Assembly (NCBI GenBank): GCA_009763385.1
Contig: CM019825.1
Span: 17,367,621 to 17,431,620, forward strand
Reading direction: 5' to 3'
Source: Coix lacryma-jobi var. lacryma-jobi
Lineage: Eukaryota > Streptophyta > Magnoliopsida > Poales > Poaceae
DNA: 64,000 nucleotides
The notes beneath the pieces were generated by a model. The model ran no database searches. It saw only the letters and a list, made by a program, of their open reading frames with translations, and was not told where the DNA came from. This document shows, piece by piece, positions 1 through 9,929 of the stretch (positions are counted from its first letter, which is position 1; each line of letters starts with the position of its first letter). A program made the position numbers and the translations under genes.

Positions 1-483
1 TCTCATAGTCACCCCCTCCGTGTCAGCTAGAGCCATCATGCCATGGAAATCAGGTCCACCGATATGACTGGTGATCTTGCTCAGCTTCATCAGTACATCT
101 TTGAGCCTCAGGAGATCAGTGTCAGAGAGGTATTTCGTCACAAACCTGAGAGGGAAGTACACGACCGAGCTAACCTTCTTCTTCTTAAGCGCCTCCCGGA
201 TTCTCTTGGTCTCGAAGTCGTCGAGCAGGTCCTCGGCCTCGGACACGACGTCCTTGAATTGCTGCAGCCATGTGGCATAGCTGCTGTTGGAGATGGCCCT
301 GCGCTCGGTCACCTCGACCAGGATCTGGATCTGGGGCAACGCTTCCTTTACCCTGTACAGCATCTCGATGGATTCAGCATGCAGGGTGTGGTTGTCCTCC
401 AAGATGGAGCGCACTTTCGCCACGAAGTTGGAAATCACAGAGGTGGCGAACCATCCACCGACCGTCAGCTCAGGCCCAACCAT
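1..483 (-). CDS. CC-NLR disease-resistance protein, N-terminal part (runs off the window)
   Basis: Reading the minus strand from an ATG at 483 gives 161 codons without a stop, continuing past the left edge. The product looks like an Rx_N coiled-coil domain. It begins MVGPELTVGG, has a heptad-like segment (FVAKVRSILEDNHTLHAESIEML), then the typical WLQQFKDVVSEAEDLLDDFE stretch at about residues 75-95; the acidic EDLLDDFE part matches the EDVID-like region of CC-NLRs. In this family the domain mediates self-association and helper or cofactor binding, in front of NB-ARC and LRR domains that must lie outside the window. It is divergently arranged with the NLR starting at 1040, with 556 bp between the start codons. 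Domain class is confident; whether the gene is intact cannot be seen here. Confidence 0.8.
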   Translation of the reverse strand, partial: MVGPELTVGGWFATSVISNFVAKVRSILEDNHTLHAESIEMLYRVKEALPQIQILVEVTERRAISNSSYATWLQQFKDVVSEAEDLLDDFETKRIREALKKKKVSSVVYFPLRFVTKYLSDTDLLRLKDVLMKLSKITSHIGGPDFHGMMALADTEGVTMR

Positions 484-1039
484 TCCTAGATTGAGTCTCT
501 GCTTTCAGGGATCAGGGGAGAGGTTGAGGAAGAATGAGAGACTCAGTCCAGATGCAGTGGAGTTGCTCTTAGCAGGTCAACGTGTGGTTGCATGCAAACA
601 CTCTGATTTGCTTATCTTGCCTTGTTTCTTGTTTTTTTCAACTCAAATTGTCTGGTGGCATGACATTTTAGCCCTTGCATGCTTACTGTTACTGCATACG
701 GAGTAGTCTCTCCGTATCCATGTTAATTATCGTTTTATATAAAATTTGAGTTAAACATTAAAAATATAAATTATTAATAATTATTAATAATTTATAAGTT
801 TAAAGATCAGAATGACACAACCGAACAAGTTTAATGATCTAGATTTGTGAATTTAGAGACCGGTAGAACACGTCTAGGGACCGGTGATGAACTTTACTCA
901 GTAATTAATGTCTACAGACGGTGCAAGTTGGACTTGTCCTCTCTGATGGCAAGCCTGTCGCTGGTGTATACAATACACGCCTCGTTCCTATCCATCCCCT
1001 AACCTAATTCCCCATTCTACAGATCTTGCAAGAGCGAAG
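484..1039. promoter_or_regulatory. Shared intergenic/promoter region between divergent NLR genes
   Basis: The 556 bp between two divergent NLR start codons must hold both promoters and 5' leaders. The centre (about 725-800) is strongly AT-rich, with TAATAATTATTAATAATTTATAA-like runs that could supply TATA functions for either side, but no single TATA box stands out. A short near-palindrome (tacggagtag/tctctccgta, about 697-717) resembles an abutting pair of Stowaway MITE ends and may be a transposon footprint. Confidence 0.4.
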
Positions 1040-4000
1040 ATGGAAGACGATGGACGGTGCCTGCCAGCTGCCATCGGAAGGTTGGTGGGGAAGCTGCGTT
1101 TCTATCTAGGAAACAGCAGTGATTCAGGCAAGTTTAAAGGCACCATGAAGATGCTCAGTTTATTGGAGGAGAAGCTCAAGCTCCTCCGAGATGGGGATCT
1201 GCAGCGTGTTAGTATAGACAGAGAGGAAGAGATGAACACATGGCTTCAGCAGGTGAAGGAGGCTGCAGACGACGCAGAAGAGCTGGTCAAGGACATGGAG
1301 GCCGGTGAGTCAGCAATTCCTGATGTTATGGCTTGGTTTCGTTCTGATAGCAGTAACCTCCTCAGAATGAAATATACCATCGGGAGACTTGTTAGCGTGT
1401 GCACTGAAGGTGAATCCCTTCTTGGCATGCCGTACCTGGATGAGGATGCCCGGGAAAGCAATGGAAATGATAGTGCTCCCTGGACCCCTGATCACACCTA
1501 TGTTGTTGGTCGAGATAAGGAAATAGCTATGATTTTGGACATGATATTGGATGATGCTCATTTCAAGGCAGTGACGTCGCTTGAAAGCTGGGAAACTACT
1601 GACAGCTTACAAATTTCTCAGAAAGGATGGATCATTGAAACCCTCAGGAACATAAATCTATCTCTGCAGAGACATGAAGATGCACAAGTATCACCTTACC
1701 AAAAGGAAATTGGTGGCACAATAGAATATACCCGGGTGTACAATATAAGTGAACTGACGAACCCTGTTATCATTCCGATTGTTGGAATCAGCGGGGTCGG
1801 TAAAACAACGCTTGCCCAGCTCATTTTCAATAACAAAAGGGTCCAGAAGCACTTCCAGGGTCAATCTGCATGGGTCTATTGTACTGACAACATCAGAAAG
1901 GAAGAGTTGATGACAAAGATCTTGGTATCTTTGCAGCCTCCAGATAAGATTCTAGATCTTGGGTTTGATCTGAACAGCCTCCACAATCAACTTCAGAGTT
2001 ACATAGGAGGAAAGAGATTTTTCCTTGTACTTGACGATGTGTCTGATGAGATCCACACAGTTTGGGGTGATGTAATTAGTGTTCTAAGCAGAGGTGCACC
2101 TGGAAGCATCATCTTAGTGACAACCCAACTGTATGGTGTGGCCAGCTTTATGGGGACCACAACTCCAATATTTTTGAATCCTCTGCAGTATGATGACTTA
2201 TGGAAACATTTTAAACATCATGCATTTTCTGGTAATCAAAGTACAGAAGCTCTGGAGTCAGTTGGCAAAAAAATAGCAGACAAATTACATGGTCTTCCTT
2301 TAGCAGCAGTAATGATTGCGGTATCATTGGGAAATTATTTAGATCAAGTGCACTGGAATACTCTCTTAAAAAGTTGGTGGTGGAGTGTTTCAAGTAATTG
2401 TTTGGGCACCCACATTACAGCTTCTCTTGGAGTTTGTTATTGTGAATTACCTGCATATTTGAGGCAGTGCTTTCTTTATTGTTCGATATTTCCTAGAAAC
2501 TATATATTTGGAAAATATGAGTTGATCCAAATGTGGATAGCTAATGGCTTCATTGAGCTAAACCACACTGCTGGTACAAGAAGCTTGGAGGACGTAGCTT
2601 CCGAATGGTTTGATGAACTTGTTAATAGGTGCTTTCTACAACCAACAATTTGGGAGCTCCGATATGTTATGCATAATTTGGTTAGAGATTTTGCAATTGC
2701 CTTAACTTCTAATGAGCATCGTGGTGTTGATCATGAACTGGTAGATCTTCCACATAGTGTCCGCCATTTATCCATGGATATTGATAATATGAATGTGCCA
2801 TGGGCTGACTATAACATTAAAAGTTTGCGATCGCTAATGTTGTTTGGTGGCTTCCATGACACCAACCCTGGTGAAGGTTACAGTACTAGCCTTCTGGAGA
2901 GGTCTTATGGCACTTATGCCACTGTTGATAACATTTCCGAGTGGTTTTTTGGCTCAATTGATAAAGGTGCTAACATCATTTTGAAGAGATCTTGTGTGAC
3001 TATGGATAACATCTTAGGGAAGTCAACAAGCTTGCGCTTATTGAATCTGTCTAACATGAGGCCCGATGTTGCATCGGCATGCATTGATGATCATCTACTT
3101 GTTGAAGATCATGTTGCAGCTTTTTCGAAGTTCATTACAATGAATCCAAAGCTGCCGCAGTTGTCTCATCTCAGATACTTAGATTTTTCATACAGTGGGA
3201 TTACTGAACTTCCTGATTCTTTATGTACCTTATGCAATCTACAGGTTCTTGGCTTGCGAAGCTGTAGATTCAGACAGTTACCAAGACACATGAACTCATT
3301 AATTAGCCTGCGACACTTACATGCAGATGCAGATACAATTGCTCTAATTAGTGGCATTGGAGGGCTAACAAAACTCCAAGGCTTGCACGAATTCCGTGTT
3401 AAAGCAGAGGATGGCCACAGAATAACTGAGTTAAGGGACTTGAGGTACATTCAAGGTTACCTTTGTATCTCAAATCTTCAGAATGTGGTCAGTCAAACAG
3501 AGGCAGCTCACGCTAACTTATTCAGAAAGGAGCGTATTACTTGTTTACATTTAAAATGGGACAGAAGTCAGTATTTGAGTGGTAAATATAACCCTTTCAG
3601 AAAGGAGTTGAGTCAGTATGATAAAGGTCAAAAAGAGCCAGGTCATGTTTCTTTACTTCAGAAGAATTACAGTTCAGATATTTCAGGATCAACTGTAAAT
3701 CTACCAGGGGTATCTATATCTGATCTAGCCATCCACATACTGGAGTGTTTGACTCCGCCAAGGAATTTGCAAAAGCTGAAATTTTTTGGGTACCCAGGGT
3801 GTTCATTTCCAGACTGGATGGAGCACCTCAGATATATCCAAGTTATTGAGATAAGCCACTGCATAGAACTGCAGGTACTTCCTCCTATTGGACAGCTGGA
3901 GCATCTAAGGAAACTGAAGTTATATGAGTTACCATCCATAAAAGATGTCAGGTCTGATGTATATGGAACCTCGAATGTTGTCTTTCGTTCTTTGGAGGAG

Positions 4001-5275
4001 CTGAGTTTTGGATCCATGGTAAAATGGGAAAATTGGGCAGATGCAGAGAACAGACAATTCTTTCCAAACCTGCAAAAGCTGCAGATTAATAGGTGCTATA
4101 ATCTGAGGGAACTGCCTTTTATGGCCTTGGGCTTAGCTATCAAAGAACTTTCACTTTCACGTTGTGGTTCATATTCCAGTACAGTATCAAGTTATTTGTG
4201 TCGACTAACCTGTCTCACACATTTGAAGGTAAATGATTGCTCACAAAAGTTAATCCTTCCATGTCAAAACTTGGTATCACTGGAATACCTGCACCTTTCA
4301 AATTGTAAGGAGCTCTGCTTTGAGGGTGGAATTTTTTGTATGAACAATTTGAAAGCCCTGCATATTTCCAGCTGCCACATAATCACATTATCCCTAGAGG
4401 AAGAGATCGGTCGCCTGCTCTCAGGTTGGGCACTAATGTATGGAGAAGAGCAAGCACTTCTTCTTAAAGCTACTATTCTTCAGTTAGTCAAGGCAACAGG
4501 CATGAAAGGTAGAGAAATCCACCTTCCTGTTTCCTCTGTATCTGAGGCAGGCAGAAAAAGGAGAGACACAACGCACAAACATGAACGCATTCATGTTATG
4601 CAATCTCTCACTGAACTTACAATGGATAACCTTTCCCAGTCTCTAAATCTTGATAATATTCTTTGCAAGCTTTCAGCACTTCGCACTCTGTGTCTTCACA
4701 AGATTCAAAAAATTTCTGTTCTTCAAGAACAGTGGCTTAAACAGATTAAGTCCCTACAGGAGCTGGAGTTTTCTAGTTGCTACCTACTCAGGAAGCTCCC
4801 CTCGAACCTGACCTCTCTGTCGTCCTTGAAGAAGTTGAGTCTGCAGTCATGTTCCCAAATTCACTCGCTACCATCTCAAGGTCTACCACGGAACCTAAAG
4901 GAGTTACAGATACTAGGTTGCTCACACATCCTAGAGGCACGATGCCAGAAGGAAGATGGGGAGATATGGGTGAGGAAGAAGATACAGGAACTGCAGATGC
5001 AAAAAATAAAAGAATATCGACAGAAAAAAACAAACGAGTTCTGGCAAGGATGGCAGATGTACGAGGAAGAGTGGATCCAGTGTGCCGGAGAGCAGCTGGA
5101 GGACAAGGGAGAGTGGTTGACGAATGAAGAAGAGGATTGGCTGAAGCATAGTGCGATGGAACTGGTAAATAATACAGATGTGTGGCGCAAGGCCATGGGA
5201 GAAGATTGGCCGAAGATTGCTCATGTTCCTTATATCCGCGTGGATGGCGATATCATACAGAACCTTTATCTCTGA
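1040..5275 (+). CDS. CC-NB-ARC-LRR (NLR) immune receptor, single exon, 1411 aa
   Basis: Intracellular immune receptor of the coiled-coil NLR class. Seen in order: Rx_N-like coiled coil (~residues 8-95, with WLQQVKEAADDAEELVKDME); P-loop GISGVGKTT (~249-257); kinase-2 FFLVLDDV (~327-334); RNBS-B GSIILVTT; GLPLAA; RNBS-D CFLYCSIFP; an MHD-position motif reading MHN (~544-546); then leucine-rich repeats from ~700 to ~1300. Three oddities. About 65 extra residues separate VVGRDKEI (~153) from the P-loop, where relatives usually have a short linker. MHN replaces MHD. A Trp/Glu/Lys-rich helical segment (~1306-1385) precedes a normal-looking GEDWPKIAHVP tail. The first ATG after the divergent promoter was chosen as start. 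The frame is fully open, so it is probably functional. The ligand is unknown. Confidence 0.9.
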   Translation: MEDDGRCLPAAIGRLVGKLRFYLGNSSDSGKFKGTMKMLSLLEEKLKLLRDGDLQRVSIDREEEMNTWLQQVKEAADDAEELVKDMEAGESAIPDVMAWFRSDSSNLLRMKYTIGRLVSVCTEGESLLGMPYLDEDARESNGNDSAPWTPDHTYVVGRDKEIAMILDMILDDAHFKAVTSLESWETTDSLQISQKGWIIETLRNINLSLQRHEDAQVSPYQKEIGGTIEYTRVYNISELTNPVIIPIVGISGVGKTTLAQLIFNNKRVQKHFQGQSAWVYCTDNIRKEELMTKILVSLQPPDKILDLGFDLNSLHNQLQSYIGGKRFFLVLDDVSDEIHTVWGDVISVLSRGAPGSIILVTTQLYGVASFMGTTTPIFLNPLQYDDLWKHFKHHAFSGNQSTEALESVGKKIADKLHGLPLAAVMIAVSLGNYLDQVHWNTLLKSWWWSVSSNCLGTHITASLGVCYCELPAYLRQCFLYCSIFPRNYIFGKYELIQMWIANGFIELNHTAGTRSLEDVASEWFDELVNRCFLQPTIWELRYVMHNLVRDFAIALTSNEHRGVDHELVDLPHSVRHLSMDIDNMNVPWADYNIKSLRSLMLFGGFHDTNPGEGYSTSLLERSYGTYATVDNISEWFFGSIDKGANIILKRSCVTMDNILGKSTSLRLLNLSNMRPDVASACIDDHLLVEDHVAAFSKFITMNPKLPQLSHLRYLDFSYSGITELPDSLCTLCNLQVLGLRSCRFRQLPRHMNSLISLRHLHADADTIALISGIGGLTKLQGLHEFRVKAEDGHRITELRDLRYIQGYLCISNLQNVVSQTEAAHANLFRKERITCLHLKWDRSQYLSGKYNPFRKELSQYDKGQKEPGHVSLLQKNYSSDISGSTVNLPGVSISDLAIHILECLTPPRNLQKLKFFGYPGCSFPDWMEHLRYIQVIEISHCIELQVLPPIGQLEHLRKLKLYELPSIKDVRSDVYGTSNVVFRSLEELSFGSMVKWENWADAENRQFFPNLQKLQINRCYNLRELPFMALGLAIKELSLSRCGSYSSTVSSYLCRLTCLTHLKVNDCSQKLILPCQNLVSLEYLHLSNCKELCFEGGIFCMNNLKALHISSCHIITLSLEEEIGRLLSGWALMYGEEQALLLKATILQLVKATGMKGREIHLPVSSVSEAGRKRRDTTHKHERIHVMQSLTELTMDNLSQSLNLDNILCKLSALRTLCLHKIQKISVLQEQWLKQIKSLQELEFSSCYLLRKLPSNLTSLSSLKKLSLQSCSQIHSLPSQGLPRNLKELQILGCSHILEARCQKEDGEIWVRKKIQELQMQKIKEYRQKKTNEFWQGWQMYEEEWIQCAGEQLEDKGEWLTNEEEDWLKHSAMELVNNTDVWRKAMGEDWPKIAHVPYIRVDGDIIQNLYL

Positions 5276-5346
5276 CGCCGCAACTTCACGAAATCTATGT
5301 GAAAACCTTTATCTCTGACGCCGCAGCTTCACGAAATCTATGTGAA
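5261..5346 (+). repeat. 43-bp tandem duplication spanning the NLR stop codon
   Basis: Two adjacent 43-bp units (starting aacctttatctctgacgccg at 5261 and 5304) differ at one position (caac versus cagc). The first contains the NLR stop codon TGA at 5273-5275, so the second copy lies in the 3' UTR. Confidence 0.9.
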
Positions 5347-6420
5347 AGGTAAAGTTCAGCATTACACATTACAATTGCTCTCTCATCAGCTTTTATCAAT
5401 TGGATCTATGATGCTATTTGCCCTCTGCTTGCGCATTTCCTAGGGTAAATTACACATTACATTCTAATTTGCTACCTTATTCTTGTGATGCAAACACCGA
5501 ATAGATACTTAAAAGATCCCCAAAGATACGCATCAATCGAGTCCGGAGTTCATTATGAAAAACAACTACAACTTCACAGCTTATGTTATATGTTTTTCTT
5601 TAGAGTTAGTTATTATAGTCTCTCGAGTGACATTTATTTATACCCTGCACCATGCTCCCATAACTGTCCATCTTAGTGCAGGCTTAGCAAAGATATTACA
5701 GTTTGAAGCTTTCTATGGCTGTAGCATATTTTATACAAAAAAATAAGATGGAATAAACATCACAATTCACATGTGGACCTATAGCTTGATTTCCTTTTAG
5801 ATTTTGTTTTTTTTCGGAACTGTCAACGAACACGGTTACTGATTCATGGCGGGCTTATTTTCTTCAGTTGTTCGTGTCAGCACTCAGCACCCATATTATT
5901 CTGAAATAACAAGAGAGTAGGTCCTTGATCTTGTAATTAGATTGGGTGTGATCGCGTGAGTGGAGAACAGTACATGTGTCTATGGAAACAAAATGAATTA
6001 TATTGTCCTCTTTTTTTTTCCTTTTTGCACAAACTCTTAGACTGACTTGTGCAAATGATTAAGTAACCCTTCATGATTTGCAGGTTTTTTTTAGTGTAAA
6101 GAAGTACTTCTACGAAGCTAATACCATGACGCATTCCGCATCCACGCGCGGCGCAGCCATTGATTAAGCCACAGAACCAACTGAAGCACATCCTTATACT
6201 GCAAGACGGCTGCATGATCTTTGTGAAGCGTCGTGCCGGAGAACATACCCGACAGCTTTTGCGTCGAAAAAACATAACCGGCAGCTTGGATCCTCAATGG
6301 ATTGTGCCAAGTATTCATCGGTCGTTTTTTTTTTAATTCGACGCGACGGAGTGTGGCTGAACTGGGACGGCTGAATAGAGGAAGTTTGGATTTTTTTTTA
6401 TTGTGCTACGGAATTTGTAC
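5347..6420. other. NLR 3' flank, no gene seen
   Basis: AT-rich sequence downstream of the NLR. No convincing coding region was found; the short open frames lack family features and typical codon structure. AAAGGTAAAG at about 5345 could be a splice donor of a 3'-UTR intron, but no partner was established. Confidence 0.4.
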
Positions 6421-6422
6421 TA

Positions 6423-6681
6423 CTCCCTCCGTCCCAAATTACAAGTCATTCCAAGAATCTTGGAGAGTCAAAGTTTTTCAATTTTGACCAAATTTATATA
6501 ATAAAATAGTAATATTTATGATACCAACTAAGTACAATTAAATTCTTTATTGGTTATATTTTCATAATATACATATTTGATATCATAAATCTTTATATTT
6601 CTCTCTAAAATTTTGGTCAAAGTTGAAAAACTTTGACTTTTCAAGATTCTTGGAATGACTTATAATTTGGGACGGAAGGAG
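6423..6681. mobile_element. Stowaway-type MITE (Tc1/mariner), 259 bp
   Basis: Terminal inverted repeats CTCCCTCCGTCCCAAATTAC / ...ATAATTTGGGACGGAAGGAG flank an AT-rich core whose sub-terminal parts are also inverted (caagattcttggaatgactt). TA dinucleotides at 6421-6422 and 6682-6683 form the target duplication. This is the classic grass Stowaway signature. No coding capacity. Confidence 0.95.
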
Positions 6682-6912
6682 TAGTTAACAACAGCTCATT
6701 GGAATTTGGAATAAAGTAAGTTGATATAAAAAAATCAAAATATATAACTTATAATTTGGAAGGAAGAAAGTGGCGAAGTGCTTTAGAAAAGAGAGTTAAG
6801 GTTGTTCCGGATTGTAGACCTGGTTTATGCGGCCTTAGCCGGACTCCAGGACTGAATCCCCCGTGTGTCCCTGCTGATGCTTCGACTCGGAGTCAGGTTC
6901 AGGGGGAAGCGA

Positions 6913-6924
6913 CACGTGTATATA
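6913..6924 (+). promoter_or_regulatory. G-box and TATA box upstream of the CC-only gene
   Basis: CACGTG (6913-6918) is followed directly by TATATA (6919-6924), about 95 bp before the ATG at 7019. The spacing suits a core promoter for the small coiled-coil gene, with transcription starting near 6950. Confidence 0.55.
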
Positions 6925-7018
6925 GGTCCGTTATAAATCTCCTGCAGTCAGTCGTGCTTGATTGGATCGATCCCTAATTGCCATCGGCTTGCAAGCAAAA
7001 TAGATCAGATCAGCAAAA

Positions 7019-7636
7019 ATGCCTGCGCCCAAGCTGCCGCCATATCCGCTAGGCGCGTTTTTCGCGGAGCAGATAATCAGGCTGGTGGCGGAGCTGCGGT
7101 TCTACCTGGGCGGCGAGAACTACACCTCCGGCAGGTTCGAGAGCACCCACTCGATGCTGTTCGCGCTGGAGGAGGCGCTCCGCGCGCTGGACCTGGACGG
7201 GCCCTCGGCCGGGGCGCTCCTGGAAGCGAACCCGCTTCCGATGTACGAGTTCATGCTCGACATCTGCAGGGCCACGGAACGGCTGGCGGAGGTGGTAGGT
7301 GCAATGAAGGCCGTGGCGAACGAGGCTGGAGCCGGCGGCCGTAACGGCGGCGCCGCCGCCGCCGCCCAGGAGGCCGTCGCGAGGTGGCTGGCCGCTGGTG
7401 AGAACGAGAACGACGTGATCTGCTTGTGCATCACCGTCGGGAATCTCGCGTCCCTTTGCCAGCGAGGTAAACCCTTTCTCGACTCGATGCGACGGAGAGT
7501 GGATGAACTGGGACTGCTGAATCGAGAGCCCGCGGCTCTTCCTGTTCCTCGTGAAAATGCCGCCGTTTGCGGCGGCGGTAAGCTATTCGCCAAGTTACTG
7601 CTGCGCTTACGCCGATTTTTACATCGACGACATTAA
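7019..7636 (+). CDS. Truncated NLR relative: Rx_N-like coiled-coil-only protein, 205 aa
   Basis: The N-terminus (IIRLVAELRFYLGG...GRFESTHSMLFALEEALRAL, ~20-60) aligns by eye with the first 50 residues of the NLR at 1040 (IGRLVGKLRFYLGN...GKFKGTMKMLSLLEEKLKLL). A later stretch (VGNLASLCQRGKPFLDSM, ~140-160) matches the region after the neighbour's coiled coil (IGRLVSVCTEGESLLGMP). No NB-ARC or LRR follows; it ends at TAA after a basic tail (LLLRLRRFLHRRH). It is GC-rich, unlike the AT-rich NLR. Either an expressed CC-only protein that could modulate the neighbouring NLRs, or a truncated remnant. A plausible TATA box supports expression. Confidence 0.65.
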   Translation: MPAPKLPPYPLGAFFAEQIIRLVAELRFYLGGENYTSGRFESTHSMLFALEEALRALDLDGPSAGALLEANPLPMYEFMLDICRATERLAEVVGAMKAVANEAGAGGRNGGAAAAAQEAVARWLAAGENENDVICLCITVGNLASLCQRGKPFLDSMRRRVDELGLLNREPAALPVPRENAAVCGGGKLFAKLLLRLRRFLHRRH

Positions 7637-7846
7637 CTTAAGCTTTCCCTGCCGGCACCCAGAGTCCTGTCCTGAGTTCTGTTCTAATCTAATCCACCAC
7701 AAACCTTGCCATCAAAGATGTACTCCAAGATCGAGTAGTACCGTGCAACAGAGGATCCACTGTTTGTTCATGCTTGGACGATGTAATCCCGTTTATACTT
7801 TTGCTAGCTATTACTTGAGGATGAGGACATTAGTAATACGCTATGT

Positions 7847-7896
7847 ATTTTAGTTTCTTGGGTTTAATACAGATTTTAGTTTCTTGGGTTTAATAC
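7847..7896. repeat. 26-bp tandem duplication
   Basis: attttagtttcttgggttta appears twice with a 26-bp period, downstream of the CC-only gene. Confidence 0.85.
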
Positions 7897-9929
7897 ACCA
7901 CTTTACCTTGTCAGCTTTTGTCATCTACGATCAACCAAATCAAATAAATCTCATGATGAATGTTACGTTTTTTTTTTTTGAGTGGAATGACGAATGTTAC
8001 GTGACGTGCACCGATGGAGTAAAGCTGAATATGTTTTAATCCAGCGTTGCAAATTATTTTAAAATTTTGGGGAGACCAGCAGAGTAATCTGATGCGTTGC
8101 TACGGGTATACAAAATATCTCTTGACATACAACCACACGAGTAAAATTCTCATGCCATTACAAATATCTGTGTTTTGCAATAGAACCAAAATAATACATT
8201 ACAATAGGAACAAAATAACGTCACTGCAATTTTAAATTCAATCTTGTGTTGTATAATTCCATCTCAGCCCTTATAGCTACAATGGGCAAGCTCATACACT
8301 ACCTTGTTTCGTTCTCTACCGATTATGATGAATTTACAACTTAGATCACTGCCTTATTATGTCTCGGATTAGTGGTTTGGCTACACAATGACCATGCAAC
8401 GGTGCCTCAAACTTGTCCACCAAGATTGAGAAATTATATTCAAGGATTACCACTTCATCCGCCTCACAAGCAGCCAGCCGTATGTCTAGACATAGTATTG
8501 CCTCCGTCTTGTTCGATCCTTGCAATGGGAGAAAAAGAACATTGCTTCACCATTAAAGATCTTTTCTCTATTTTTTAACACATATCTCTAACACTCCAAA
8601 CACACCAAATGAGTGATAAAAGAGTAAATCGAAGTTAAACATTGCAATTTTGTCTAGCTCATTTCATTTAAATATATATAGTAGCCTTACTTTAATATTT
8701 GTTAGATACTGGGGGGAAACTGAGTAGGCCAAATGTTAGGAATATATCATACTATCACAAATATTTTGTAGTGTCAAACAATGATAGTAAATAATTGAGA
8801 AGCGTGAGGGTGAATAACTGGTCAGAAAACTTCAGGACCTACTTGGTTTCACTAAATATATTTCAAGCCAAACATATCAGTATCTCAAGAACTCAAATTT
8901 AATAACCATCTTAACCTAGAATTTTAAGTAAACAATTTTCTACTACTTATTTACCATTTAAATTGATGAAAGTAACTGATTAAAATACTCCTAGCTTTTT
9001 TTCTTTATCGTAAGGACAAACAAGCTGCAGATCAACTCAACTTCTACCGATTCTTCCTTCTCTACTCTTGCTTCATGAGTGAGCACAGTAACTTGTCAGT
9101 AAGCCAACACCTCCTGCACAAACTCCATGTTTCACTCTACTACTTCGTAACGAAAGAATACATTAGGCCAGAAGTAGGAGGTCACCTGCTAGCTTTTCTC
9201 TCGGCTCCCGATCCGCTCTGTTTTCCCCAAATCATATGAAGCATCCAAGTGCCTCCGCTCCTCTTTAGACTCTCCGCTTGCTGAAGGAGTATAGGGCAGA
9301 GGCATAAGGGCGCTACCTTGCCGGAGAATGTCAGTCACCCATCTTGTCGGAGGAGTTGATTTATGGCCACGAGCCCAAGAAGCTCCGGTGGAGGTTGGGG
9401 CATCCACGCTGACGCCAGATCCGAAGTCAAAACCGGTAGGCGCCAGCCGCTGGGGCGCACTCGACCGTGTTCTCAGTGCACCAACCGCAGGGACGCAGAA
9501 GGTGGATGTATCCAGAAGCGAAATTGCACTATAAAAGCAGCAAGTGAGTCAAGGGAGAAACATGGGTGCATGCAACAGAACCAACAAGAATATGAAAACC
9601 TCCAAGGATAGCAAGCACAATACTTTTAAAAACATTGAGTAATGTCCAATTTCTTAGTACAACGATCAAAATCATCAATATTTATTCAAAGCACTGGAAG
9701 CAAAAACCCCATGTGAACCCTTCTTTTCCAAAAGGGAATCTCAAATGTATGCATAACAGTGGCTTATAGACGTGCAATGTCTAGCAACTTGGATGACACA
9801 CCTTCACAATCCTCCACATGAGATTGGCACATTCTTTGATCCATAAAAAATATTTAACTTAACATATGTTGTTCGAGAGATGGAACCATCCTAAATAGGA
9901 AGTATAGTACTTGAGTGTAGTAGACATAC
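7897..9929. other. Intergenic region, no supported gene
   Basis: About 2 kb of AT-rich DNA. Open frames near 9189-9611 have mixed composition and no recognisable motif. The missing 3' exons of the RMND1-like pseudogene were looked for here on the minus strand and not found. Confidence 0.4.
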
